Shown here one piece after another: positions 8,774 through 17,157 of a stretch of DNA of 64,000 nucleotides. The translations under genes were made by a program, and so were the position numbers. The stretch is from Oligoflexus sp. (GTDB taxonomy: Bacteria; Bdellovibrionota_B; Oligoflexia; Oligoflexales; Oligoflexaceae), in contig NZ_DASTAT010000063.1 in NCBI RefSeq assembly GCF_035712445.1, positions 124,001-188,000 of the forward strand, read 5' to 3'. The notes under the pieces are model-generated. The model saw nothing but the letters and a program-made list of their open reading frames with translations, did no database searches and had not been told where the DNA came from. Positions within the stretch are counted from its first letter, which is position 1. Each line of letters begins with the position of its first letter.

Positions 8774-9076
8774 GGGCACCTACTTTTTGTTTCCTTTACG
8801 CTTGCCACTTCGGGCTTTTCCCAGCAGCCTGCTCAGTTTTCTTTCGACACTGTAACAGCTGTCAAGGTCAACCCTGGTCGATTCCAGGTGATCGGCAAGA
8901 ATTCAGAGACTGACCAGGTAAGCGCATGGTACTCACGCATCATGAACAAGCCCGTCACCAATGATGACTGCTTTCGTTTGGCCGTGATCGCCTATAGCAG
9001 CGGTCATCCATTCACGATAGGAAAGGACGCGACCGATGCTATGGTCTGCACTCTGGGCAAGGAAGTATCGAAATGA
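8774..9076 (+). pseudogene. Small exported protein with missing start codon
   Basis: The frame opens after a TGA at 8771-8773 and reads through a strong export-signal-like stretch (LLFVSFTLATSGFSQ) into an ~80-residue mature part containing DDCFRLAVIAY and TDAMVCTLGKE, ending at 9076. No ATG, GTG or TTG precedes the hydrophobic core in this frame; the first start-like codon in frame is a GTG at 8888, which would remove the signal. Dropping one C at 8779-8780 would join it to a GTG at 8770 and give a normal signal peptide (MRALLFVSFTL). It is therefore a frameshifted gene or a sequencing error. It overlaps the next lipoprotein gene by 4 bases (ATGA), as in a working operon. Family unknown. Confidence 0.5.
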
Positions 9077-9270
9077 ATCCAAAAATTCGACGTCTGGCAG
9101 CTTTAAACTTATGGCTCGCCGCAAGCATAGGCTGCAAGTCGATGCCTGATTCCACCTTGAGAAGCCAGGAACCGATAAACTCAGAAAAACCTGCGGAACC
9201 GAAGATGGTGTCAGGCAAGAAAACCAGCCTTATACTCGACCTCCTCACACCGACTGAAGACGGGCCGTGA
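9073..9270 (+). CDS. Small putative lipoprotein
   Basis: This 65-residue protein has a basic start (MNPKIRR), a hydrophobic core (LAALNLWLAASIGC) ending in a candidate lipobox cysteine near residue 21, and a short polar remainder. The cysteine context SIGC is a non-ideal lipobox. AAGGAAG lies about 8 bases before the ATG, and the start overlaps the stop of the preceding small exported gene by 4 bases, indicating translational coupling. It belongs to the segment between the icd repeats. No family is recognised. Confidence 0.55.
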   Translation: MNPKIRRLAALNLWLAASIGCKSMPDSTLRSQEPINSEKPAEPKMVSGKKTSLILDLLTPTEDGP

Positions 9271-9278
9271 GCCCCTCG

Positions 9279-9355
9279 AAAAGGTTACAGCCTCGACTGA
9301 CTTTGGCTCAGTTCTCGCCCTGAGCTTTGGTGAAGGCCGGCTTGTCTTCGACTTC
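9279..9355. repeat. Direct repeat R2: icd-linked copy
   Basis: Second copy of the icd 3'-end repeat. Bases 9305-9355 cover the last codons and stop of the intact icd gene; 9279-9300 match the block ahead of the nhaR-like gene. Only 4 bases separate the two blocks, and the T-run hairpin present in R1 is absent, so icd now lacks that terminator. Confidence 0.9.
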
Positions 9356-10759
9356 AAGCAGCCTTTCGCAATGCATCCAACGGAATATGGTGCTGATGCG
9401 TCTCAAAAGTTCGAGGACGTCCGCGTCCTGAGGCATGGGCGCACCGGCCTTCCGGTTGAAGCGACAGCGGTGATGATCGACCAGATCAGGCATGGCCACA
9501 GCATCCGGATAGACCTTGGTGCCGCGGTTCGAGATCATGGTCAGAGTCAGAGGCAAACCCTGGGCGCAGCGTTCCAATTCGCGGCCGATTTCCTGCAAAG
9601 GGGCTGTGCTTTCGATGAAGACATCCACACCCACGTCCTGGCGTTTTGCAGGCTGTTTATCGCAGCTATAGACGCGGCCCATATCCCAAGGCCGATAGGG
9701 CCGCGTCTGCGTCCGCCCCGGCGCTGTTGCCAGATTGGATTCCACGAGTTCAGCAAAAACGCTCGTGCCGACCGCCTCGTGCAAAGGTGCGACATCGCTG
9801 GTGGCTGCAGCGCCGGAACCCCAGGTGTAAAGAAGGGCGTTTTCCAGCCGCTCCGCTTCCGCGAAAAGGCCCAGGTGCCTGAGCAGCATCACACCGGAAA
9901 GGACGTGGGCGCTCGGGTTGGCCAGATTTTTTCCGGCGATGGATGGGGCCGAACCATGGACGGCTTCAAAGATGGCCACATCGCGACCGATGTTCGCAGA
10001 CGGCGCAAACCCGAGTCCACCGACCAGGCCCGATGTCAGATCGGAAAGGATATCACCGTTCATGTTTGAAGTGACGATCACTTCGAACTGCTCGGGAAAG
10101 CGCACGAGCTGATGCGCGCAGTTATCGACGATGATGTGCTGGGCTGTGATGTCCGGATATTCGCTGGCGATTTCTTCGAAAGTTCGTTTCAAAAGGCCTT
10201 CTGTTAATTTCATGATGTTCGCCTTGGTCGCGCAGTGGACCTTGGTCCGGCCCTCGGCGCGGGCGACTTCGAAGGCGAGGCGCACGATTTTTTCGCAACC
10301 TTTGCGGCTCATGAGCTTCAGGCACTGGGCGACGTTCGGTGTTTGCATATGCTCGATGCCCGCATAAAGGTCCTCGACATTCTCACGCACGACCACGAGA
10401 TCTATGTTGCGGCCGTAATAAGGCGTGGGGACGCCGGGGATGATGCGAATAGGGCGAATATTGCCGAAGGTTTCGAAGGACTTTCTGAGCGTGACGTTCG
10501 CGCTTTTTTCCCCGTAGCCTACGGGTGTTTCCAGCGGCCCCTTCAGGACAAGGCCCGTATCCAGAATCGAGTCGATCGTTTCCTGGGGCACGCCCGAGGG
10601 AATTCCTTTCCTGAAAACCTTGGCCCCGGCTTCCGCCTCCTGCCAGATGATGGGCGCACCGACAGCTTCCAGCAAACGTCTGGTGACTGCGGTCACTTCA
10701 GGTCCGATGCCGTCGCCCGGAATAACGGTGACTTTGTACGGAGGCTTTGGTTTTTGCAT
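9308..10759 (-). CDS. icd: Isocitrate dehydrogenase, Thermus/Rickettsia-like long form
   Basis: Oxidatively decarboxylates isocitrate to 2-oxoglutarate in the TCA cycle. The 483 residues start with the nucleotide-binding VTVIPGDGIGPEV, carry LRKSFETFGNIRPIR (substrate serine and arginines), DLVVVRENVEDLYAG, VIVTSNMNGDILSDLTSG with metal-binding aspartates, and FEAVHGSAPSIAGKNLANPSA for the cofactor. The extra ~140-residue C-terminal domain is that of the Thermus/Rickettsia-type enzymes. NAD or NADP preference is not decided here. The last 15 codons lie in a sequence repeated at 5658-5705, so the C-terminus may be a replacement brought by an inserted segment; the reading frame is intact. Confidence 0.95.
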   Translation of the reverse strand: MQKPKPPYKVTVIPGDGIGPEVTAVTRRLLEAVGAPIIWQEAEAGAKVFRKGIPSGVPQETIDSILDTGLVLKGPLETPVGYGEKSANVTLRKSFETFGNIRPIRIIPGVPTPYYGRNIDLVVVRENVEDLYAGIEHMQTPNVAQCLKLMSRKGCEKIVRLAFEVARAEGRTKVHCATKANIMKLTEGLLKRTFEEIASEYPDITAQHIIVDNCAHQLVRFPEQFEVIVTSNMNGDILSDLTSGLVGGLGFAPSANIGRDVAIFEAVHGSAPSIAGKNLANPSAHVLSGVMLLRHLGLFAEAERLENALLYTWGSGAAATSDVAPLHEAVGTSVFAELVESNLATAPGRTQTRPYRPWDMGRVYSCDKQPAKRQDVGVDVFIESTAPLQEIGRELERCAQGLPLTLTMISNRGTKVYPDAVAMPDLVDHHRCRFNRKAGAPMPQDADVLELLRRISTIFRWMHCERLLEVEDKPAFTKAQGEN

Positions 10760-10859
10760 GGCTTGATCCCTTCACGATAAGGCCAGGATGGAGTTCCCAG
10801 GCGATATCTGAGTATCGGAAGAAGCCTCACTTAAGAAAATCAGAAAAATCTGTAGGGAT

Positions 10860-10878
10860 TGTTCGGTTAAACCGAACA
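10860..10878. promoter_or_regulatory. Perfect palindrome, likely operator
   Basis: TGTTCGGTTAAACCGAACA is a 9-base inverted repeat with a single central base, in the 242-base gap between divergent icd and the lipoprotein gene at 11002. It lies about 100 bases from the icd start and 124 from the other. The symmetry suggests a dimeric repressor or activator site; the protein is unknown. Confidence 0.5.
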
Positions 10879-11001
10879 GTGCACACCGCACCTTCGGAAT
10901 ACCGCAAGACCCTGCTTCCTGTATGAAAAGTATGAGCTGGAGGCTTAGTGACAGGTGACCAGGACCGATAGGCACGAAAGAAAACTAGAGGAGGTTGCAT
11001 C

Positions 11002-12630
11002 TTGAAGAAGATTTTTACCGTTTCGCTTGTCACATCTCTGGCCCTCGTCCAAGCGTGCGGCAAGAAAAAGTCGGACAGCTCCGATTCGTCCGCGACCGAT
11101 GGTTCAGAACTGGGTGATGGCTCCCAAGGTTTCGCTGTCACAGGAACTTTGCAGCTGGACGCCCTGCTGACAGCTGGCAGCAAGGTCACCCATGTTGTGG
11201 CCCTGAATACGGAAAACGGCCGCAAATTGGCCTTTCCCGTGGACGAAGAAACGGGTGAATTCCGTCTGATGATTCCGACGTCTGCCGAAGATGATTTCAC
11301 GGTCTACATCAATGCCGATGGCACGACAGTGGATCGCGAGCGTCTTTTGAAACAGCATCCTGATGTGGCCACGGAAATCGCGGATTTGAGTGATGAGCAG
11401 CTGATTGCGAAAATCAAGGAATCTGCGGAAGAAGACGGTACGAGCAGCGCGACGCCCGAACCCTCGCCCTGGACACTGGCTTATGTGGATGCCACCAAAA
11501 CCGGCGCGGATATGATGGTGAGCCGCTTTGCTTCAGAGACCCTCGATACCATCGCTCCAACCCGCGGGAACGTGGGTGTGAGCATGGGCGATGTCACCCC
11601 TGTGGTCGGCGGCAAGGCCAGCACGACAGCAGCGCATGCGGATATCCTGGAAGCCATCAGCATGAGCGCGGATACAGCGACCACCTTCGGTGCGATCGAC
11701 GATGTGTCCCTGCGTTACATCAACCCCGATATCGACGGCGATGGCGTTCTGGATTCGCCTGTGATGGCGGCGGATGGTTCGGTAACAGGCACAGAAGTGC
11801 GCTACGTGCTCGATTTCCATAACCGCTTTACGATCAATGACGCCAATGGCGGCCAGGTCTTCCACACGAGCCTTAAAAACAAGTTCGCGGATGACGTGTT
11901 GGGTGGCCTTGCGAATGTGAATGTAGCTTATACCGGCACCGGTATCATTCCTGAGCTGGAGAAGAGCACATTCTCTGCGGCGCCTTCCACCTACAAGTGG
12001 AAATTCGAATCCGCCCTGACCATGCCGGCCTCGGTCTGCAGCGAGTTGCCGTCCGGTGGAACTCTGGCTGCTGGCAGCTGGTGTACCCACAGCTATACCG
12101 TCAACCCCAACTACGATCGCTATCAGTTGGGCCAGGAAGTGGCGCTGCCGCCTGTTGGGAAATACGTTCTGGATGCGGGCGAGAAGGTCTTCACCTGGAC
12201 CGACGTGAAAGTGTCTGACTTCAGCGCCGGTATGGGCTTTGTGATCCTTCTGGTTAAGTACAATACCGATGACAAGGGCACTGCGGACACATCCGACGAC
12301 GTGATGAGCAGCATCAGCTACAAGTACCTGAAGAAAACAGCGACAGGCTGGACGGCGGCAACCGAAGCGGAACTGAAGCTCCTGATCAAAGGCACCGGCG
12401 GTCACCTGAGTCTCAAGTTTGACAACGACGCACTGAACTGCGGCCTTGAGATTCCCAAAACACCGACAGGTACGGTCGACTTGAAAACGGCGAACATCTC
12501 GTCCAACACGACCAGCAACGCGATGACAACGCTCATCAACGAGCTGAAGGCTGGTACTGTGACTTTCTCCCGCTTCTCCAGCGGGGCTGCAAGCTATGAC
12601 GACAAGCTTGGCATGCGCTTCTTCTTCTAA
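11002..12630 (+). CDS. Lipoprotein of unknown function
   Basis: Translation probably begins at a TTG (11002): GAGGAGG sits 7 bases before it and the product then opens with a classical lipoprotein signal, MKKIFTVSLVTSLALVQAC, cysteine at residue 19. A Ser/Asp-rich linker follows, typical of surface lipoproteins. The remaining ~500 residues contain DPDIDGDGV-like acidic stretches around residue 245 (NPDIDGDGVLDSP), a possible calcium-binding loop, and repeated hydrophobic strand patterns. No enzyme motif is seen. A strong stem-loop terminator follows the stop. It stands alone; the upstream palindrome may control it. Confidence 0.8.
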   Translation: MKKIFTVSLVTSLALVQACGKKKSDSSDSSATDGSELGDGSQGFAVTGTLQLDALLTAGSKVTHVVALNTENGRKLAFPVDEETGEFRLMIPTSAEDDFTVYINADGTTVDRERLLKQHPDVATEIADLSDEQLIAKIKESAEEDGTSSATPEPSPWTLAYVDATKTGADMMVSRFASETLDTIAPTRGNVGVSMGDVTPVVGGKASTTAAHADILEAISMSADTATTFGAIDDVSLRYINPDIDGDGVLDSPVMAADGSVTGTEVRYVLDFHNRFTINDANGGQVFHTSLKNKFADDVLGGLANVNVAYTGTGIIPELEKSTFSAAPSTYKWKFESALTMPASVCSELPSGGTLAAGSWCTHSYTVNPNYDRYQLGQEVALPPVGKYVLDAGEKVFTWTDVKVSDFSAGMGFVILLVKYNTDDKGTADTSDDVMSSISYKYLKKTATGWTAATEAELKLLIKGTGGHLSLKFDNDALNCGLEIPKTPTGTVDLKTANISSNTTSNAMTTLINELKAGTVTFSRFSSGAASYDDKLGMRFFF

Positions 12631-12636
12631 GACTCC

Positions 12637-12670
12637 GCCGCCGGGTGCACGGCCCGGCGGCTTCCTTCTC
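12637..12670 (+). terminator. Terminator after the lipoprotein gene
   Basis: GCCGCCGGG (12637-12645) and CCCGGCGGC (12653-12661) form a perfect 9-base GC stem with a 7-base loop, followed by the pyrimidine-rich TTCCTTCTCC. It starts 7 bases after the stop codon at 12630. The tail is not a pure T-run. Confidence 0.65.
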
Positions 12671-12804
12671 CAATCGGCCATAATGCTGCGACCCCTTCCA
12701 TGCCGCATAAAAGAACTCCTGCAAACGGAAACCTTCTTTAATCACCAAGCCTTTTGGCCTACAATGGAGTGGTTTGATCCACTTCACCAGGGACCGGATG
12801 TTTA

Positions 12805-13305
12805 ATGGTTTCTTTGCTTGCTCGTGTCCTTACTCTGCTGCTGCTCGTCCCGCTCGCAGCTCCTCTGCAGGCGGCCGCGCTGGCCAGTCCCGAGGAACCC
12901 AATATTACCCGTCCCGGCCATCGTTTTTTTCGCTTTCCTGTCACGTGGGAACTCATGCGTTCCGGCTTCAATGCGTTGGATGTGGCGTTGGAAGCGGAAA
13001 GTTACGCGGAATACTGGGCGATTCTTTATATCAGTCCGGACGAAATAGATCTGCTGACCCCACGCGGTCGGGCCCGGGTCGTGGGGATTGCCAGTTCCCC
13101 GGAAACCCCGGCCGGATATCCGGACACGCTGGTTGTGAATGAGAGCGACCTCGCCCGTCTGCTTGGATTGGAAGCGGACCCATCCGCGAGTGTGGAGCAG
13201 GTGGTTTTCATTTCACTGCCGATGCAGGATAGCAGTGAACAAAGTTTTACCCTGAAAGCCAGTTCCAAATATTTCGTGAATGTTCAACTTGCCATGAGCT
13301 TTTAA
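12805..13305 (+). CDS. Exported protein of unknown function
   Basis: This 166-residue protein has a strong signal peptide (LLARVLTLLLLVPLAAPLQA) and a mature part of about 140 residues with no recognised domain. It ends in a strand-rich segment (YFVNVQLAMSF) as in small periplasmic beta-folds. The ATG at 12805 has AGGGACCGG 8-15 bases upstream. The HDOD gene begins 16 bases after its stop and the hydrolase gene overlaps that in turn, so the three probably form an operon. Confidence 0.75.
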   Translation: MVSLLARVLTLLLLVPLAAPLQAAALASPEEPNITRPGHRFFRFPVTWELMRSGFNALDVALEAESYAEYWAILYISPDEIDLLTPRGRARVVGIASSPETPAGYPDTLVVNESDLARLLGLEADPSASVEQVVFISLPMQDSSEQSFTLKASSKYFVNVQLAMSF

Positions 13306-13320
13306 TTTCAAGGATGCAGC

Positions 13321-14352
13321 ATGGAACCCACAACGCAGCCGATCATGGAATGCAAAAATTGCGGGCGCCTCTACTACTCTACCGAAGATTTCCTGGCGCA
13401 TACCAGCCGCTGGCGGATCTGTGAGGAAGGCCACCTCTGGTTCAACTGTGCCTGCGAATCCACCAACGTCATTAAAAAAGGCCGCCACGACTGGTATGAT
13501 CCCATGCATAGGCTCAGCAGCGAAGCGCAGTCCATCTTCAATCAAATCCCAGCTCTGCGCACCCTGCCGCGGCTTCCCACGTCCGTGATGGAGCTGCTGC
13601 AGAAGATTGATGATGCGAACGCCGATTCGCATGAACTCGCGGCCCTGGCCCGGCATGATCCGCTGCTGGCCGCCAAGATCATCCGCATCGCGGAAAATCA
13701 AACCATGCATCATCAGGCCAAACCGAAATCGCTGTCGCATGCGATCTCGCTGGTCGGTCGCCATCATGTGAAGGAAATCGTCCTGCTCGCAGCCATCAGC
13801 TGCGTGGAACCCAAAACCCGTTTCTTTCACACCGATGAATTCTGGGATCATTCGATGACCATCGGCAGGATCGCTGAACACCTATCCAAAAAATTCAAGA
13901 CGGGAATGATCGAGGACGAAGCCTATATCACAGGCTGCCTCTGCAATCTCGGCAAGCTCGTCCTCGCCCTGGTGCGGCCCGATATCGCCGATCGTTTTCA
14001 GGTCGAGATCAATGACATTCACACGCTGGGCCCATGGACCGCGGCCGAGCAGAGACACGCCGGCTATCAGCATACCGTCATCGGTGAAATCGGAGGAGCT
14101 CTTTGGGGTCTTTCCGAGGCTTCGATCGACGCTATCCAGGGGCATCACTCCGTTTCCCACGCGGCGCAAATCGAACCCTATGAACTGGTGGCCCTGGCCA
14201 ATCAGTTTGCGCATTGGATCTGGTTGCAGCCGCATCAGATGGATAAAGATCTTTTCCACCAGCTGCAGCAGCGTTTTCACCTGTCGCAAAAAGATTCGGA
14301 GCTGCTGGCCGACGAGATGATGCCGCTTGCCATTCAGGAGCGGGCCAGTTGA
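13321..14352 (+). CDS. HDOD-domain signalling protein with cysteine-rich N-terminus
   Basis: Residues ~75-280 form an HDOD domain: FNQIPALRTLPRLPTSVMEL, then DPLLAAKIIRIAEN, SLSHAISLVGRHHVKEIVLL and HTVIGEIGGALWGL. HDOD proteins are HD-GYP relatives lacking the full catalytic set and usually act as protein-interaction modules in signalling. The first 50 residues contain CKNCGRLYY, RICEEGH and CACES, paired cysteines and a histidine that resemble a zinc ribbon, an unusual attachment. The gene follows the small exported gene by 16 bases with AAGGA ahead of the ATG, and its stop overlaps the next start by 4 bases. Partners are unknown. Confidence 0.85.
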   Translation: MEPTTQPIMECKNCGRLYYSTEDFLAHTSRWRICEEGHLWFNCACESTNVIKKGRHDWYDPMHRLSSEAQSIFNQIPALRTLPRLPTSVMELLQKIDDANADSHELAALARHDPLLAAKIIRIAENQTMHHQAKPKSLSHAISLVGRHHVKEIVLLAAISCVEPKTRFFHTDEFWDHSMTIGRIAEHLSKKFKTGMIEDEAYITGCLCNLGKLVLALVRPDIADRFQVEINDIHTLGPWTAAEQRHAGYQHTVIGEIGGALWGLSEASIDAIQGHHSVSHAAQIEPYELVALANQFAHWIWLQPHQMDKDLFHQLQQRFHLSQKDSELLADEMMPLAIQERAS

Positions 14353-15176
14353 AGGCCGTACGCTTCATGGGTCTGATCATGGCTCCATTTTTAGGGGCCT
14401 GCAACGGGGCCTTCTATTATCCCGTGCAGGAGGATCTTTATGATCCGAGAAAGATGGGCTTTCAGCTGAGTGACGAGCGCATTCCATCCACGGATGATGT
14501 CCTTCTCGCTGCCTTCTGGTTCAAAGCTTTGACTGCCGAGCCTCGTAAAAAGCTGATCATCCATTTTCATGGCAATGCAGAGAACATGACGAGTCACTTC
14601 ATGTTTACCGCCTGGCTCAGCGAAAAAGGCTTTGATGTTTTAACCTTCGATTACCGCGGCTACGGGCGTTCCACGGCGACGCCGCCGACGCGGGAAGGGC
14701 TGGTGGAAGACGGCTGCGCTGTGTTCCGTTGGGTGGCGCAGCATCCCGTGCTCAAGACCTATGAAGTCCACGTGATCGGCCAGAGCATCGGCGGGGCCGT
14801 GGCCATCGCGAGCCTGGCTCACTGTCCCGAACTCCCGGTTCAGAGTCTCATCATCGACAGCAGCTTTTCGTCCTATCGCCGGATCGCAAGGCAAAAACTC
14901 GGTGGATTTTTTCTGACCTGGCCTTTGCAGTATCCCTTGTCCTTTCTCGTGACGGACGACTGGAGTCCGATCGACGGCATTGCGAAACTTTCCATGAAGA
15001 TGCTCTTCCTCCATAATCCTCATGACCCGGTAGTGCCTTATAAACTCGGCCGTGAACTCTATGAAAAAGCTGTTGCCCCCAAGACCTGGATGGATGTCAG
15101 CATCGAAGGACACACGAGCGCTATCGCCGATCCAGAGAGTCCTTATCGACTTCATGTGCTGGAATTTTTACGCTAG
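14349..15176 (+). CDS. Alpha/beta hydrolase lipoprotein
   Basis: The 275-residue protein begins at a TTG that overlaps the upstream stop (TTGA). It has a lipoprotein-type signal (MGLIMAPFLGAC, cysteine near 18) and then a complete alpha/beta hydrolase core: oxyanion HFHGNAEN near residue 75, FDYRGYGRS near 100, nucleophile GQSIGG near 140, acid in HNPHDPVVP near 220 and histidine in EGHTSA near 257. This is the BEM46/YqkD-like group of membrane-linked hydrolases; substrates are generally unknown. It completes the three-gene operon. Confidence 0.88.
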   Translation: MKAVRFMGLIMAPFLGACNGAFYYPVQEDLYDPRKMGFQLSDERIPSTDDVLLAAFWFKALTAEPRKKLIIHFHGNAENMTSHFMFTAWLSEKGFDVLTFDYRGYGRSTATPPTREGLVEDGCAVFRWVAQHPVLKTYEVHVIGQSIGGAVAIASLAHCPELPVQSLIIDSSFSSYRRIARQKLGGFFLTWPLQYPLSFLVTDDWSPIDGIAKLSMKMLFLHNPHDPVVPYKLGRELYEKAVAPKTWMDVSIEGHTSAIADPESPYRLHVLEFLR

Positions 15177-15297
15177 GCCCTCCTCCCGATCTGTTGGACT
15201 CCCGACACCGGAATCTGCTATAAAACGGCCAGACGCTTCGGCGTTCTGAACAACAGGCGGCATCCGTCTGCTGCCGCATAATCAGCAGGAAACTCTC

Positions 15298-16101
15298 ATG
15301 GCAAATCATAGATATACGGCCGAGGAACGGAAGACGTTCACCCAAAAAGTTCTGCGCGACGGCTACTGCGTCCTGGAGAATCATTTTTCGCCCGCTGTGA
15401 TCGATTATTGGAACGAGCGTTTTATGCCCTTGCTGCGCTCATACATGGATACCGGCGGCACGACAGCCGGTCGCGGGGCGGAACGCTATTACGTGACGCT
15501 GCCTTTCGCCGAACCCTTCGCTGATCCCACGATCTTTGAAGACGAGGATATCCTCAGCATCGTCGAAGGACTGGTGGGCGAGGATTTTGTGATGTGCCAG
15601 CTGGCGACCGACACGCCGCTCCTGGGCTCTGACTATCAGGAGATTCATCGGGACACGCCGCCGCTCTTTCCCGAGTTTCATATCGAGACACCTCCGTTCC
15701 AGCTGGCCGTTAACTTCCCCCTGGTCGATGTGAATGAGGAGAATGGCCCCATTGAAATCGCTGCCGGAACGCACCTTTTGAGCAAGGCTGAGCGCATCAT
15801 GAAAATGGAGAAGGGCGAAATCAAACTGGAGGCCGTCACCATGAAGCGTGGGGATGTCATGATCCGCGATGTACGCGGCCTGCATCGCGGCACACCCAAT
15901 CGCACACCCGTGCCAAGACCCATGGTGGTCATAGGCTATAGCCGCAAGTGGCTGCACCGTCCCGAAGTCTCGATTGAAATTCCGCGATCGATGGTCGGTG
16001 AACTCTCGCACCGGGCGCGGCGTATGCTGCGTTACAACCCCATCGTCGATGTGATTCAACAGCAACCCAGAAACGAGACCTACGATACCTTTTCGTACTG
16101 A
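15298..16101 (+). CDS. Phytanoyl-CoA dioxygenase (PhyH) family oxygenase
   Basis: The 267-residue protein has the layout of Fe(II)/2-oxoglutarate oxygenases of the PhyH family: DGYCVLENHFSP at the N-terminus, a metal-binding HxD motif in EIHRDTPP near residue 119, and a distal histidine and arginine in RGLHRGTPNRTP near 200. AGGAAAC lies a few bases before the ATG. Substrates in this family range from fatty acyl chains to secondary metabolites and cannot be told from the sequence. It stands alone on the plus strand, with the next gene convergent. The leader (15230-15280) has two small GC hairpins of no clear function. Confidence 0.85.
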   Translation: MANHRYTAEERKTFTQKVLRDGYCVLENHFSPAVIDYWNERFMPLLRSYMDTGGTTAGRGAERYYVTLPFAEPFADPTIFEDEDILSIVEGLVGEDFVMCQLATDTPLLGSDYQEIHRDTPPLFPEFHIETPPFQLAVNFPLVDVNEENGPIEIAAGTHLLSKAERIMKMEKGEIKLEAVTMKRGDVMIRDVRGLHRGTPNRTPVPRPMVVIGYSRKWLHRPEVSIEIPRSMVGELSHRARRMLRYNPIVDVIQQQPRNETYDTFSY

Positions 16102-16236
16102 TGAAGCGGGAGACTGCGAACGCACGCCATACTTTTATATTCTATCCCAAGTCGATTTCGCGAAAGCTAACAACGCTATCGGATATTTCCCGGCCCTGGC
16201 TCCCAAGGGGGCTGGCTCCTGCGGGCATGGGCTGGC

Positions 16237-17157
16237 TTAGAAAGGTTCCGGGATGGGGAAGTAACAGCGCAGGGCGACAACCTTTGCCTTGTGCTGATCA
16301 AAACTCAGCTGAATAACCGTATCCTGGGAAGACTCCTGATTCATCCATTGAACATGGCCCAGCGTGTTGCGTCCTGCGCTCAGCATTTTGCTGTCTGCCG
16401 CCCAAATCAACTGGGATCGTTGCCCATCCTCCCAAAACTCTTCAGGCGTCTGCGCGGAGCCATCAGGGCTGCAATCAACCTGAGCAGCCTGAGAAAAATG
16501 TTTGAGAAAGCCGGTTCGATTCTTTTCCGTCATGCTCGCGATCATATCACGAAGCACAGCCTGCCCCTTGGAGCCGACCGATACGAGTGCTTTGCTATAG
16601 CCTAGACTATACGATGCGCCGAGTTCCCTCAGCATGCGTTGACTCAAAGCCCACGAAGGGCCGGCGCAGGCCAGTGGATGGGCAGCCAGTTGCGTGACAT
16701 TGCTGGAAAGCTCCCAATACGCGCGCAATGCTGCGATGCGAGGCCCTTCGGAAACAGCCTGAATATCATAGCTGACGAAAGCAGGAACGGTCACGCCGCA
16801 TTCGCTGCTGATATCCGTTCGAATATCCACATCGCGCAGAATGGTCGAACCTGAAAAATAATCTCCGTGACCGATGAATTGAATCTGCGTCGACGCCATG
16901 AAGGTTTCATAGAAGCGGGAGAATATAGGGTCAGAACGCCCTTGCCGTTGCAGGCGTGGAGCGCCTACGGGATCTTCGATCTGGGCTTTATCCGTAAAAA
17001 GTTCGAGCCAGGCCCTGCGGTCATGGGCCTCAACCGCCTGTGGCGAAGCCTTGGCCGTAGCGAGCATGCTTTCAGGTTTCAGACTTTGGACTTCACCATG
17101 AACGTCGAATGCCAGAAGGGCAAAGGTCAGCGCGCATGAGCTGAAAAGTTTAGTCAT
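16237..17157 (-). CDS. Exported protein with probable tandem NTF2/SnoaL-like folds
   Basis: The 306-residue product starts with a signal peptide (LFSSCALTFALLAFDVHG) after an AGGGAGA ribosome binding site. Residues ~45-160 (AHDRRAWLELFTDKAQIEDPVG, FYETFMASTQIQFIGHGDYF) match the pattern of SnoaL-like NTF2 folds, and ~205-300 (MTEKNRTGFLKHFSQAAQV, EEFWEDGQRS) look like a second copy. NTF2-like domains act as small-molecule isomerases or binding proteins. No catalytic residues are evident, so the role is open. It stands alone, convergent with the PhyH gene. Confidence 0.7.
   Translation of the reverse strand: MTKLFSSCALTFALLAFDVHGEVQSLKPESMLATAKASPQAVEAHDRRAWLELFTDKAQIEDPVGAPRLQRQGRSDPIFSRFYETFMASTQIQFIGHGDYFSGSTILRDVDIRTDISSECGVTVPAFVSYDIQAVSEGPRIAALRAYWELSSNVTQLAAHPLACAGPSWALSQRMLRELGASYSLGYSKALVSVGSKGQAVLRDMIASMTEKNRTGFLKHFSQAAQVDCSPDGSAQTPEEFWEDGQRSQLIWAADSKMLSAGRNTLGHVQWMNQESSQDTVIQLSFDQHKAKVVALRCYFPIPEPF

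Larger units (their letters stand above)
5706..9278. mobile_element. Candidate integrated segment bounded by icd 3'-end repeats
   Basis: This ~3.57 kb is flanked by direct repeats that duplicate the icd 3' end, one of them completing the intact icd gene. Several phages and islands (for example e14 in E. coli) integrate in the icd 3' end and restore it with their own copy, giving exactly this pattern. The segment holds a large exported protein and two small exported proteins, none related to neighbouring functions, and it looks lower in G+C by eye. No integrase, transposase or tRNA is visible, so it would be a remnant or a passively duplicated segment. The boundaries are the repeats; the mechanism is inferred. 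Confidence 0.4.

Noticed and set aside
5706..9278. Integrase, transposase or tRNA in the segment between icd repeats
   Set aside because: Looked for in all frames; nothing resembling tyrosine or serine recombinases, DDE transposases or a tRNA cloverleaf was found.
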